Below the pieces are notes generated by a model that had not been told where the DNA came from, ran no database searches, and saw only the letters and a list, made by a program, of their open reading frames with translations. Positions 52,288 through 60,885 of a stretch of 64,000 nt of DNA are shown here, one piece after another. A program made the position numbers and the translations under genes. Position 1 is the first letter of the stretch. Each line of letters opens with the position of its first letter. This stretch comes from Shimia abyssi. Lineage in GTDB: Bacteria; Pseudomonadota; Alphaproteobacteria; Rhodobacterales; Rhodobacteraceae. The DNA lies in NCBI RefSeq assembly GCF_003014475.1, contig NZ_PYGJ01000002.1, forward strand, positions 248,001-312,000. The letters are read 5' to 3'.

Positions 52288-52943
52288 TGCCAGAACGACG
52301 CAAACTGCCGCCCAGCGCTTCGGTTGCAACGCCGGATGAGAATGGCAAACTGTTCGCCCCATCACCAGATCGCAATGCAGGGGTCATTACTGATTTTGTA
52401 TCTTCCGTCGCGCCGGTGTCGGGTAACGCATTAGAGATTGCCAGCGGCACCGGCCAGCATATCATTCAACTGGCCGCCGCCATGCCCGGCCTGCACTGGC
52501 AACCGACCGAAATCGCCCCAGAACGCCGTGCCAGCATCGACACGTATCTGTCTGAGGCCAATCTCTCCAACACTTCCCCTGCAATCCAACTCGACGCAAC
52601 TGCGCCCGGTTGGGGCGCGCACCACCAAGGGCAAAGCCTGATCTTGTTGGTTAACCTGCTACACCTCGTGAGCAAGGCAGAGGCGCAAACCCTTGTGGCA
52701 GAGGCCGCACAAGCCCTGAAATCAGGGGGCCTCCTAGTGGTCTACGGTCCTTTCATGCGCGGTGACACCTTGATCAGCGAAGGCGACGCACGTTTTCACG
52801 CCAACTTACAATCTCAAGATCCAGAGATCGGGTACAAAAGCGATCAAACCGTTATTAAATGGGGCATCGGCGCCGGCTTATCGCACCAACGCACCACCCA
52901 AATGCCAGCCAACAATCTGGCGTTGTGCTGGCAAAAAACCTGA
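52287..52943 (+). CDS. DUF938 family SAM-dependent methyltransferase-like protein
   Basis: A 218-aa protein of the DUF938 family. ALEIASGTGQHIIQLAAAMP is the SAM-binding GxGxG-type loop, followed by WQPTEIAPERRASI; LLVNLLHLVSKAEAQTLVAEAA and GGLLVVYGPF continue the Rossmann fold. Methylation substrate is unknown. The start overlaps the upstream oxidase stop. The last residues (NNLALCWQK) match the family's usual end. Confidence 0.85.
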   Translation: MPERRKLPPSASVATPDENGKLFAPSPDRNAGVITDFVSSVAPVSGNALEIASGTGQHIIQLAAAMPGLHWQPTEIAPERRASIDTYLSEANLSNTSPAIQLDATAPGWGAHHQGQSLILLVNLLHLVSKAEAQTLVAEAAQALKSGGLLVVYGPFMRGDTLISEGDARFHANLQSQDPEIGYKSDQTVIKWGIGAGLSHQRTTQMPANNLALCWQKT

Positions 52944-53029
52944 AAATCCCCACCCGATCTGATCCGGATCAATAAACACATTCCAAAAGTAGTATTTGTC
53001 TCATCCGATATCACACTTTGGAGCCTCTA

Positions 53030-53368
53030 ATGAGCTGGACAGAAAAACTTACCGAAACCCGCACACAACTACGCTCGCTAAATAAAACCATCCCGGATGC
53101 TACCCGCGCCTTTGGCGGATTGGGCAAAGCTGTCAAAGAAGGCGGTACGTTTGATTTCAAAACCAAAGAATTCATCGCTCTTGGTATCGCGGTCGCAATG
53201 CGCTGCGACAACTGCATTGTCCTGCATTGCGAGGCGCTGCTTAAGGCAGGTGCCACTCGGGAAGAGGTTGGGGATGTTTTGGCCATGACCATACAGATGG
53301 GCGGTGGGCCATCGATGATGTATGCCGCCAAGGCGCTCGATTGCTTTGACACGCTTGCAAAGGGCTGA
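53030..53368 (+). CDS. AhpD-like/carboxymuconolactone decarboxylase family protein
   Basis: A 112-aa all-helical protein. RCDNCIVLH gives CxxC followed by His three residues on, and the Glu of TKEFIALG is twelve residues before the first Cys, the arrangement of the AhpD peroxidase site. It may therefore be a thiol-dependent peroxidase or reductase rather than a lactone decarboxylase. It probably forms an oligomer. The ATG at 53030 is preferred to a TTG at 53018. Confidence 0.82.
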   Translation: MSWTEKLTETRTQLRSLNKTIPDATRAFGGLGKAVKEGGTFDFKTKEFIALGIAVAMRCDNCIVLHCEALLKAGATREEVGDVLAMTIQMGGGPSMMYAAKALDCFDTLAKG

Positions 53369-53429
53369 CACCGTCTGCGCAACCTCTTAACATTGCACCA
53401 ACTCAGGCTTTTCCAGATCGGACCACATT

Positions 53430-53834
53430 ATGACTCGTTTTCTACCCCCAATCGCGGCCCTCGCCCTTGTTGCGACTCAGGCCACCGCCACAGACGCGTC
53501 TTTTCTGGAAAACTGGGATCTGGATGACGATGGTGGCGTGACATGGACGGAACTCGAAGATCTGCAACGCAAGATTTTCAGCACGTATGACATTGACGGT
53601 GACGGTGCACTCAATAGCGAGGAATACACAGCCTTTGACAAGGACCGCGCCGCCACAGCTGAGGCGACGGGCGACGCACATCACCGCCTCGCCGTGCATG
53701 GCATGGCCCGTAATCGATTTGACACGAACCTTGACGGTCTGGTGACATTCGAAGAGTTCCAAACCGGCTTGCGCAATTGGTTCAACAAGAACGACGGCAA
53801 CAAAAACGGCATCTTGGAGTCAGGCGACTACTAG
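53430..53834 (+). CDS. Secreted calcium-binding EF-hand protein
   Basis: A 134-aa protein with a short signal peptide (LPPIAALALVATQATA). Four EF loops fit the D-x-D/N-x-D/N-G pattern: DLDDDGGVTWTE, DIDGDGALNSEE, DTNLDGLVTFEE and DGNKNGILESGD. The first three have Glu at position 12, the fourth Asp. It should bind Ca2+ in the periplasm or outside. Relatives are common in marine alphaproteobacteria; partner and role are unknown. Confidence 0.85.
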   Translation: MTRFLPPIAALALVATQATATDASFLENWDLDDDGGVTWTELEDLQRKIFSTYDIDGDGALNSEEYTAFDKDRAATAEATGDAHHRLAVHGMARNRFDTNLDGLVTFEEFQTGLRNWFNKNDGNKNGILESGDY

Positions 53835-53857
53835 GCTCATCCGATGCCGCAAAAAGG

Positions 53858-53884
53858 GGCCAAGGCACATCATACGCCTTGGCC
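53858..53884. terminator. Convergent terminator, EF-hand gene and flavin-GcvT gene
   Basis: A perfect 9-bp stem, GGCCAAGGC and GCCTTGGCC, with a 9-nt loop, followed by TTTCGTCTCTTT on the plus strand and preceded by AAAAAGG (a T-run on the minus strand). It sits between two convergent stop codons and should serve both. Confidence 0.78.
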
Positions 53885-53907
53885 TTTCGTCTCTTTCACA
53901 AACGGGT

Positions 53908-56415
53908 TTACCCGTTCATGCGAATGGTTTCGTTCTTTGGGTCATAAGGGCTGTCACAGGTCACAACCGCATCCCAAAGCTGATCCTGCATCTTGACCTT
54001 AAGCTTGGTGCCTTCAATCACCAACTCCGGCTTGATATAGCCCATTCCAATGGATTTCCCGAACGCCACAGAATAACCACCTGATGTTAAGCGCCCTACG
54101 CGCTCGCCCTCCGGTGTATAAAGCACTTCGCGCCCCCATGGATCGGCATCCGACGGCCCATCAATCAGCAGCGTACAGCACTTTGCGCGTACACCCAGCG
54201 CCGCCATGGCCTCTTTGCCGTGGAACTCTTTGGACTGATCAATAAACCGCGGCAGATCAGCCTCGGCTGGCGTCGCATCCCGGCCCAGCTCATTGCCAAA
54301 CGCACGGTAGCTTTTCTCCTGACGCAGCCAGTTTTGCGCCCGCGCCCCAACCAGCTTGATCCTGTGCTTCTCGCCCGCCTGCATCAACAGATCCCAAAGG
54401 TAGTTCTGCATCTCAATCGGATGATGCAGCTCCCAGCCCAACTCGCCTGTATAGGCCACGCGGATTGCGTTGACCGGGCACATACCCAGCTCGATCTGTT
54501 TGGCCGACAACCAAGGAAACCGCTTGTTGCTCAATGCCGTGTCCTTGTCGGCATCTACGATGATCTCCTTCAAAACGTCGCGCGTTTTGGGGCCTGCGAT
54601 GGCGAACACGCCCCACTGGGTGGTCACGTCCTGAATTTCGATGTAGCCGAACTCATCCAACTTATCCTCGGCCGCCTTACGCAGGAAATCTGCGTCATAT
54701 TCGGTCCAGGCACCGGCAGATACGAGGTAATAGTTGTTCTCGCCATTGCGTACGATGGTGTATTCCGTGCGCGTTGTACCATGCGCCGTTAGCGCATAGG
54801 TCAAATTGATCCGCCCCACTTTGGGCAACTTATTACAGGTGAACCAATCAAGGAACGCCGTCGCGCCGGGCCCTTTGACCACGTGTTTGGTAAAAGCCGT
54901 CGCATCAATCAGCCCAACACCTTCACGAATGGCCTTCGCCTCGTCGACTGCATACTGCCACCAGCCACCGCGACGGAAAGACCTCGCGTCATGGTCAAAA
55001 CTCTCAGGCGCATCCAGCGGGCCATAATAGTTCGGACGTTCCCAGCCATTCACCCAGCCAAACTGCGCCCCAAGCGCCTTTTGCCGGTCAAACGCTGGTG
55101 CCGTGCGCAACGGGCGTGCGGCGGGTCGTTCTTCGTCCGGATGGTGAAGAATATAGACATGATCATAACACTCTTCATTCTTTCGCGCCGCGAACTCGGT
55201 TGTCATCCAGTTGCTGGAATACCGTTTCGGGTCCAACGAGGCCATGTCGATCTCGGCTTCGCCGTCCACCATCATTTGGGCAAGGTAATACCCTGTTCCA
55301 CCTGCCGCCGTGATCCCGAATGAGAAACCCTCGGCCAGCCACATATTGCGCAGCCCCGGTGCTGGACCAACCAGAGGGTTACCATCCGGTGTATAGCAGA
55401 TTGGACCATTAAAATCGTCCTTCAACCCACTTTCCTCGCATGATGGAATGCGGTGGATCATTGCCATGTACTGTTCTTCGATCCGCTCCAGATCAAGCGG
55501 GAACAGGTCGGCTCGGAAACTGTCTGGCACACCATGCTCAAACACCGCGGGGGCGTTCTTTTCATAGACGCCCAAAATCCAGCCGCCACGCTCTTCGCGC
55601 ACATAGCTTTGAGCATCCGCATCGCGCACAACCGGATGTTCCTGACCGCCATTTGCGCGGTACTCGACCAAGGCCGGATCTTTGTCCATCACGATAAACT
55701 GGTGCTCAACAGGAATCGCCGGCATCTTGATGCCCAGCATCTTGGCAGTACGCTGAGCATGGTTGCCAGAGGCAGTCACAACATGCTCGGCGCTGATCAC
55801 GATCTGTTCGTCACCCGGCACCAGATTGCCGCCCTTTTCAACCATCTTGGTTAGGGTCACGTCCCAGTGGTCGCCCTTCCACTCAAACCCATCGGCCTGC
55901 CATTTGCGCTCAATCATGACCCCACGTTGGCGTGCGCCCTTGGCCATTGCCTGTGTCACATCCGCCGGGTTAATATAGCCATCTTCGGTATGATATATCG
56001 CACCTTTCAGGTCTTCGGTGTTGATCAGCGGCCAACGTTCCTTAATCTGATCAGGTGTCAACCATTCATAGTCAACACCACACGTCTCTGCCGTGGACGC
56101 ATAGAGCATGTATTCGTCCATGCGCTCTTGCGTCTGCGCCATACGTAGATTGCCGACTACGGCAAACCCGGCGTTTAGCCCGGTTTCCTCTTCCAGCGTT
56201 TTATAAAAATCCACCGAGTACTGGTGAATATGGGTCGTGGCATATGACATGTTGAACAGCGGCAAAAGCCCGGCCGCGTGCCACGTCGACCCAGATGTCA
56301 GCTCATCCCGCTCGATCAGCATGACATCTTCCCAGCCCGCCTTGGCCAGATGATAGGCAATTGAAGTTCCGACGGCACCCCCGCCTACGACCAGCGCTTT
56401 GACATTCGTTTTCAT
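53908..56415 (-). CDS. FAD/GcvT-domain N-methyl dehydrogenase (dimethylglycine/sarcosine dehydrogenase-like)
   Basis: An 835-aa protein with a DAO flavoprotein part (ALVVGGGAVGTSIAYHLAKAGW; LTSGSTWHAAGLLPLFN) and a C-terminal GcvT-like folate domain (GLIDATAFTKHVVKGPGA, VAYTGELGWELHHPIEM, RLTSGGYSVAFGKSIGMGY). It probably oxidises an N-methyl group and makes 5,10-methylene-THF. The ATG at 56415 is used; a longer frame reaches 56706 but has no family content there. It is divergent from panC. Confidence 0.88.
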   Translation of the reverse strand: MKTNVKALVVGGGAVGTSIAYHLAKAGWEDVMLIERDELTSGSTWHAAGLLPLFNMSYATTHIHQYSVDFYKTLEEETGLNAGFAVVGNLRMAQTQERMDEYMLYASTAETCGVDYEWLTPDQIKERWPLINTEDLKGAIYHTEDGYINPADVTQAMAKGARQRGVMIERKWQADGFEWKGDHWDVTLTKMVEKGGNLVPGDEQIVISAEHVVTASGNHAQRTAKMLGIKMPAIPVEHQFIVMDKDPALVEYRANGGQEHPVVRDADAQSYVREERGGWILGVYEKNAPAVFEHGVPDSFRADLFPLDLERIEEQYMAMIHRIPSCEESGLKDDFNGPICYTPDGNPLVGPAPGLRNMWLAEGFSFGITAAGGTGYYLAQMMVDGEAEIDMASLDPKRYSSNWMTTEFAARKNEECYDHVYILHHPDEERPAARPLRTAPAFDRQKALGAQFGWVNGWERPNYYGPLDAPESFDHDARSFRRGGWWQYAVDEAKAIREGVGLIDATAFTKHVVKGPGATAFLDWFTCNKLPKVGRINLTYALTAHGTTRTEYTIVRNGENNYYLVSAGAWTEYDADFLRKAAEDKLDEFGYIEIQDVTTQWGVFAIAGPKTRDVLKEIIVDADKDTALSNKRFPWLSAKQIELGMCPVNAIRVAYTGELGWELHHPIEMQNYLWDLLMQAGEKHRIKLVGARAQNWLRQEKSYRAFGNELGRDATPAEADLPRFIDQSKEFHGKEAMAALGVRAKCCTLLIDGPSDADPWGREVLYTPEGERVGRLTSGGYSVAFGKSIGMGYIKPELVIEGTKLKVKMQDQLWDAVVTCDSPYDPKNETIRMNG

Positions 56416-56595
56416 TGTCCAGACGACTCCCAAGACATCCCTTTGAACAAGAGTCTTACTCGATATAAAAAACCGCGCAGGGTCCAGCCGACGCTTATGT
56501 GCGCGAAACCGACCTTGGTGTGGCGTAAAAATAACTTGCTGCAACGCAGCAACAAGGCTAAACACAGAACCCATCTTGGGAGGAGACAAGATTAC

Positions 56596-57441
56596 ATGCG
56601 GGTTTGCCGTACAATTACCGACTGCCGCGCCATTGTTGCTGACTACAAAAGCAAGGGCGAAACTGTAGGCATGGTCCCGACAATGGGGTTCCTGCACGCG
56701 GGTCATATGACGCTTGTGAAACTCGCAAGTTCCAAGGCAGACCGCACAGTCGTCTCAATCTTTGTCAATCCATCCCAGTTCGGCGAATCCGCCGATCTTG
56801 ACGCTTACCCTCGCGACGAGCCCCGCGATCTGGCAATGCTGAAAGCTGCCGGTGTTGACCTCGTGTTCATCCCCGACGTCGACACCATGTACCCACCGGG
56901 CGACGAAACCGTCGTTGAAACAACCCGCCTGGCCAACATGTTACATGGCAAGGTCAGACCGGGTCATTTTCGCGGCGTTACAACGGTCGTGTCGCGACTG
57001 TTCAACATCGTTCAACCTGACATCGCCTGTTTCGGCGAAAAGGACTACCAACAGCTGCAAATCATCAAACGCATGGTGGCCGATCTACACATGCCTGTGC
57101 AGGTGATCGGCGGCAAAACCGTGCGAGAAGACGACGGCCTGGCCATGTCATCGCGCAATGTGCGCTTGTCGACACAGGATCGCGCCGCAGCACTGGTCTT
57201 GTCCCGCTCACTCGACGCAGCTGAACACGCGGTACAATCAGGGACTACCGTTGAAAAGCTGCGCGATGTTATCGCGTCAACTATTAGGGCAGAGCCACGT
57301 GCCGCCCTCAAGGGGCTGGACATTGTCGCCGCAGAAAGCCTCAATGAACTCAGCGGGTTCGTCAACGAACCCACCGCAATAATGCTCTCCGTCGCTTTCG
57401 GAGACATCCTTCTGATTGATCAAAGGGTCGTCACACCATGA
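56596..57441 (+). CDS. panC: Pantothenate synthetase
   Basis: A 281-aa ligase joining pantoate and beta-alanine with [21 protein letters not shown] carries the HIGH-type motif, FVNPSQFG the pantoate site, and [18 protein letters not shown] and [11 protein letters not shown] the KMSKS-like ends. GGAGGAGA lies a few bases before the ATG at 56596. The panB start overlaps the stop codon (ATGA). Confidence 0.95.
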   Translation: MRVCRTITDCRAIVADYKSKGETVGMVPTMGFLHAGHMTLVKLASSKADRTVVSIFVNPSQFGESADLDAYPRDEPRDLAMLKAAGVDLVFIPDVDTMYPPGDETVVETTRLANMLHGKVRPGHFRGVTTVVSRLFNIVQPDIACFGEKDYQQLQIIKRMVADLHMPVQVIGGKTVREDDGLAMSSRNVRLSTQDRAAALVLSRSLDAAEHAVQSGTTVEKLRDVIASTIRAEPRAALKGLDIVAAESLNELSGFVNEPTAIMLSVAFGDILLIDQRVVTP

Positions 57442-58247
57442 GCAAACAAGCCCCCATCCGCCGCACCACCGTGCCCCAAATCGCAGCGCGCAAGGGCGGC
57501 GAGCCTATTGTCTCGCTGACATCCTACCACGCACACACGGCAGCAATCGTCGACAAATACGCAGACTTCATTCTTGTCGGTGACAGCCTCGGCATGGTGA
57601 TGCACGGTATGGAAAGCACAGTTGGCGTACCGCTTGACCTGATGATCATGCACGGCAAAGCGGTGGTTCGCGGCACCAAAAAAGCGCTTGTCGTGGTCGA
57701 CATGCCCTTTGGAACTTACGAAGAAAGTCCCGGTATCGCCTTTCGCAACGCCGCCCGCATTATGAAGGAAACCGGCTGTGGCGCGGTTAAGCTTGAAGGC
57801 GGCGCGCGCATGGCTGAGACAATCCGTTTTCTGACCGAACGTGGCATCCCGGTAATGGCCCATATCGGCCTCACCCCTCAATCCAGCAACGTCATGGGCG
57901 GCTTTAAAACGCAGGGGCGCGACGAAGATGACTGGCCCGTACACGAGGCCGACGCACAGGCCGTGACCGAAGCAGGTGCCTTTGCCATTGTGCTCGAAGG
58001 TATGGTCGAACCCCTCGCCGCCCGCATCACCAAGCAGATATCGATCCCGACGATCGGCATCGGTGCCAGCTCTGATTGCGACGGCCAAATCCTGGTGCTC
58101 GAAGACATGCTGGGCCTGAACGAATGGACACCCAAATTCGTCAAAGTCTACGGCGACCTCGGCCCAGCCATCGAACGCGCCGTCAGCCAATACGCCGACG
58201 AGGTTAAAAACCGCAGTTTCCCTAGCGAAGACGAGGTTTACCGTTAA
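57438..58247 (+). CDS. panB: 3-methyl-2-oxobutanoate hydroxymethyltransferase
   Basis: A 269-aa TIM-barrel enzyme. [32 protein letters not shown] is the metal-binding start, [14 protein letters not shown] and [15 protein letters not shown] the substrate segments, and [27 protein letters not shown] the family end. It transfers a hydroxymethyl unit from 5,10-methylene-THF to ketoisovalerate, the first step to pantothenate. Operon with panC; convergent with the reductase at 58260. Confidence 0.95.
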   Translation: MSKQAPIRRTTVPQIAARKGGEPIVSLTSYHAHTAAIVDKYADFILVGDSLGMVMHGMESTVGVPLDLMIMHGKAVVRGTKKALVVVDMPFGTYEESPGIAFRNAARIMKETGCGAVKLEGGARMAETIRFLTERGIPVMAHIGLTPQSSNVMGGFKTQGRDEDDWPVHEADAQAVTEAGAFAIVLEGMVEPLAARITKQISIPTIGIGASSDCDGQILVLEDMLGLNEWTPKFVKVYGDLGPAIERAVSQYADEVKNRSFPSEDEVYR

Positions 58248-58259
58248 CGCGAAAACTAC

Positions 58260-59327
58260 TTACTTCTTAATGTACCCATCTTCGATCATCTTGGTGAACA
58301 TGTCCTCCATGCTCTCCTGCATCGGACGATAGCTCATGCCAAGCGCCCGGATGCTTTTGGAGTTATCCCCGCGCCACGGCACATTCACCGTGCGGCTCAC
58401 AAACTTGCGATCCATCCCCAGCAGAGGGCCAACCAACCAGACCAGCCACTTAGGCAGCGCTTTTTTGGGCAACGGGTATTGATCCGCAAACTTCGGTCGC
58501 AACGCCAGCGCCATTTCCAGCAAATCGGTTTCGTGCCCGGACACAATATGCCGCCCCTCGGCATCCGCCAAATATCCCGCTGCCAAATGTGCCTCGGCCA
58601 GGTCGCGCACATCCACAACACCAAACCCTAGCTTCGGTGCGCCCATTCGGGCCGTGCCATCCCCCAGTTGCCTGAGGATGTTAAAGCTCTGCGATGTCGG
58701 CTTTGCCTGTACCGCAGGCCCAACTACCAATGACGGGTTCACCACCACTAATCGCCAACGTTCCTGAGCCTCAGCGATCTCCCAAGCGACTTTTTCCGCT
58801 AGCGTCTTGGAATAAGAATAGGGCTGATACTCCAGAGACGCCGTTGTGTTCCACATATCTTCTGTGATGCACCGGCCCGGCACATCTAATGTATCCTGCG
58901 CATCCGTGTAAATCGCCGCACAACTGCTTGTCAGCACTACGCGATGCACGCTTTCTACGCGGTTCGCTTCTTCCAATACATTACGCGTGCCCTTGACCGC
59001 CGGGTCGATCAGCTCTTTTTGCGGGTCTTTCACTGAAATCGTAAAGGGTGACGCCGTATGGAAAACCACGCCACACCCCTCCATCGCCTCGGCATAAGAC
59101 CCTTCTTTCAGCAAATCGGCCTTGAAGAATTTGATCTCACCAGGGCTTGCTTCGGCTATCGCCGCCAGATGCCCCACCTTGGCTGCATTCTCCGGATCAC
59201 GTACAGGCGCATGAACTGTTGCACCCGCCTCTAACAAACGTCTTACGATCCACCCGGCCACATAACCTGTCGCACCTGTGACCAACACCGGCTGGTAGGT
59301 GGCCACTTCAATAGGCTTGTCTGCCAT
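58260..59327 (-). CDS. NAD(P)-dependent epimerase/reductase (dihydroflavonol reductase-like)
   Basis: A 355-aa extended SDR. VLVTGATGYVAGWIVRRLLEAG is the cofactor site, VFHTASPFTI and VLTSSCAAIYTD follow, and PYSYSKTLAEKVAWE contains the Tyr-x3-Lys pair. The fold and length match the dihydroflavonol 4-reductase/cinnamoyl-CoA reductase-like group, which reduces carbonyls in varied substrates. Actual substrate unknown. A C-terminal helix region (MLGMDRKFVSRTVN) precedes a Met-rich tail. Confidence 0.82.
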   Translation of the reverse strand: MADKPIEVATYQPVLVTGATGYVAGWIVRRLLEAGATVHAPVRDPENAAKVGHLAAIAEASPGEIKFFKADLLKEGSYAEAMEGCGVVFHTASPFTISVKDPQKELIDPAVKGTRNVLEEANRVESVHRVVLTSSCAAIYTDAQDTLDVPGRCITEDMWNTTASLEYQPYSYSKTLAEKVAWEIAEAQERWRLVVVNPSLVVGPAVQAKPTSQSFNILRQLGDGTARMGAPKLGFGVVDVRDLAEAHLAAGYLADAEGRHIVSGHETDLLEMALALRPKFADQYPLPKKALPKWLVWLVGPLLGMDRKFVSRTVNVPWRGDNSKSIRALGMSYRPMQESMEDMFTKMIEDGYIKK

Positions 59328-59425
59328 ACCGTCACTCCCGCAAATCCACTGGTTGTCACCTAATCAAACTACGCCAGCCCAACAATAACAGATTACGCCA
59401 GCAAACTAGCAGATCATGCCAACCG

Positions 59426-60826
59426 CTAACCAACGATCTTGCCCGGGTTCATGATATCATCCGGATCAATCGCCGCTTTGATAGCCTCCATCACACTCAC
59501 GGCCCCACCCAGTTCGCGCCGCAGATAGGGTTTCTTGCCCTGCCCAATGCCATGCTCGCCGGTGCAAGTGCCATCCATCGAAATCGCCAGATCATTCAGC
59601 CAGGAAATAAACGCCGCACCAGCAGCAACCTCATCAGGGTTTTCCATGTCGATCAGCGGTAATGCGTGGAAATTCCCATCCCCAACATGCCCGACAATCG
59701 GCGCCAACAGGCCCAGTTCCGCCGCCTTGTCTTGCGCCGCAGTCACGCATTCGGCCAACCGCGAAATCGGCACACAAACATCCGTAGAAATCCCCTTGGC
59801 TCCGGGCCGCAGGGCCAGTGTTGCCCAATACATATCATGGCGTGCCTGCCACAGCTTGTTACGATCCTCGGCTTTTGTGGTCCATTCAAATCCCGAGCCA
59901 CCAACGTCACCAGCAATTTCACCAAATATTTCTGCCTGCTCCGCCACACTCGCCTCAGAGCCATGGAACTCAAGCAACAAAAGCGGCGATATCGGCAAAT
60001 CCAGCCCGGAATAGGTGTTGGCCGCCTCCACGCTTTTCTCATCCAACAGCTCGATCCGCGCCACTGGCACGCCGTACTGTATGGTCGCCATCACTGCCTG
60101 GCAGGCCGCGTCCACTGTTTCAAACGAGCAGCGCGCCGAAGACATCGCCTCGGGAATACCCTGCAATTTCAACGTGATCTGCGTGATGATACCAAGTGTC
60201 CCTTCGGCCCCGACCATAAGCCGCGTAAGATCATACCCCGCGCTCGATTTCTTGGCCCGCGTCGCCGTACGGATGATTTCACCAGACGGCAACACCACCT
60301 CAAGCGCCAGGACATTGTCCTTCATCGTGCCGTATCGCACTGCATTTGTGCCACTCGCACGTGTCGCCGTCATTCCACCGAGCGAGGCATTCGCCCCCGG
60401 ATCAATTGGGAAAAACAGCCCCTTGTCGCGCAAATAGGTGTTCAACTGTTCGCGCGTTACACCTGGCTGCACCACACAATCCAGATCCTCCGGATGCACC
60501 GCTACAATCTGGCTCATCTCGCTCAAATCAACGCAAATCCCACCCGCTGGCGCATTGACCTGCCCCTCAAGCGAAGTGCCCGTACCATACCCGATCACCG
60601 GCACTTTGTGCTCTGCACAAACACGAACAATTGCAGCAACATCTTCGGTAGATTGCGCGAAAACCACGGCATCAGGCGCTTGATTTACAATCCAAGTCGT
60701 CGTGTGCCCGTGCTGTTCACGCACGGATTGACCGGTCTGGAACTTCTCGCCAAAACGTTGCTTTAGAATGCCGGCCGCCGCCGCAATACCATCTTCATTG
60801 CGCGGCAGATCCAATGCCTCACCCAT
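59426..60826 (-). CDS. FAD-linked oxidase (D-lactate/glycolate dehydrogenase-like, GlcD family)
   Basis: A 466-aa flavoenzyme with a PCMH-type FAD domain (VPVIGYGTGTSLEGQVNAPAGG, then GANASLGGMTATRASGTNAVRYG) and a FAD-oxidase C-terminal domain ending in GTCTGEHGIGQGKKPYLRREL. Family members oxidise D-2-hydroxy acids such as lactate or glycolate. GGGGAGAGA precedes the ATG at 60826. It is followed on the same strand by no FeS subunit, so it is a single-polypeptide type. Confidence 0.88.
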   Translation of the reverse strand: MGEALDLPRNEDGIAAAAGILKQRFGEKFQTGQSVREQHGHTTTWIVNQAPDAVVFAQSTEDVAAIVRVCAEHKVPVIGYGTGTSLEGQVNAPAGGICVDLSEMSQIVAVHPEDLDCVVQPGVTREQLNTYLRDKGLFFPIDPGANASLGGMTATRASGTNAVRYGTMKDNVLALEVVLPSGEIIRTATRAKKSSAGYDLTRLMVGAEGTLGIITQITLKLQGIPEAMSSARCSFETVDAACQAVMATIQYGVPVARIELLDEKSVEAANTYSGLDLPISPLLLLEFHGSEASVAEQAEIFGEIAGDVGGSGFEWTTKAEDRNKLWQARHDMYWATLALRPGAKGISTDVCVPISRLAECVTAAQDKAAELGLLAPIVGHVGDGNFHALPLIDMENPDEVAAGAAFISWLNDLAISMDGTCTGEHGIGQGKKPYLRRELGGAVSVMEAIKAAIDPDDIMNPGKIVG

Positions 60827-60885
60827 AGTCTCTCTCCCCGATATCGCGCCAAGCCTATGCCTTGCGCGACATCCGGGCAACCACT

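Noticed and set aside
56416-56706. Upstream extension of the flavin/GcvT frame into the panC leader
   Set aside because: The extra residues have no family content, and the start of the FAD fold follows the ATG at 56415.
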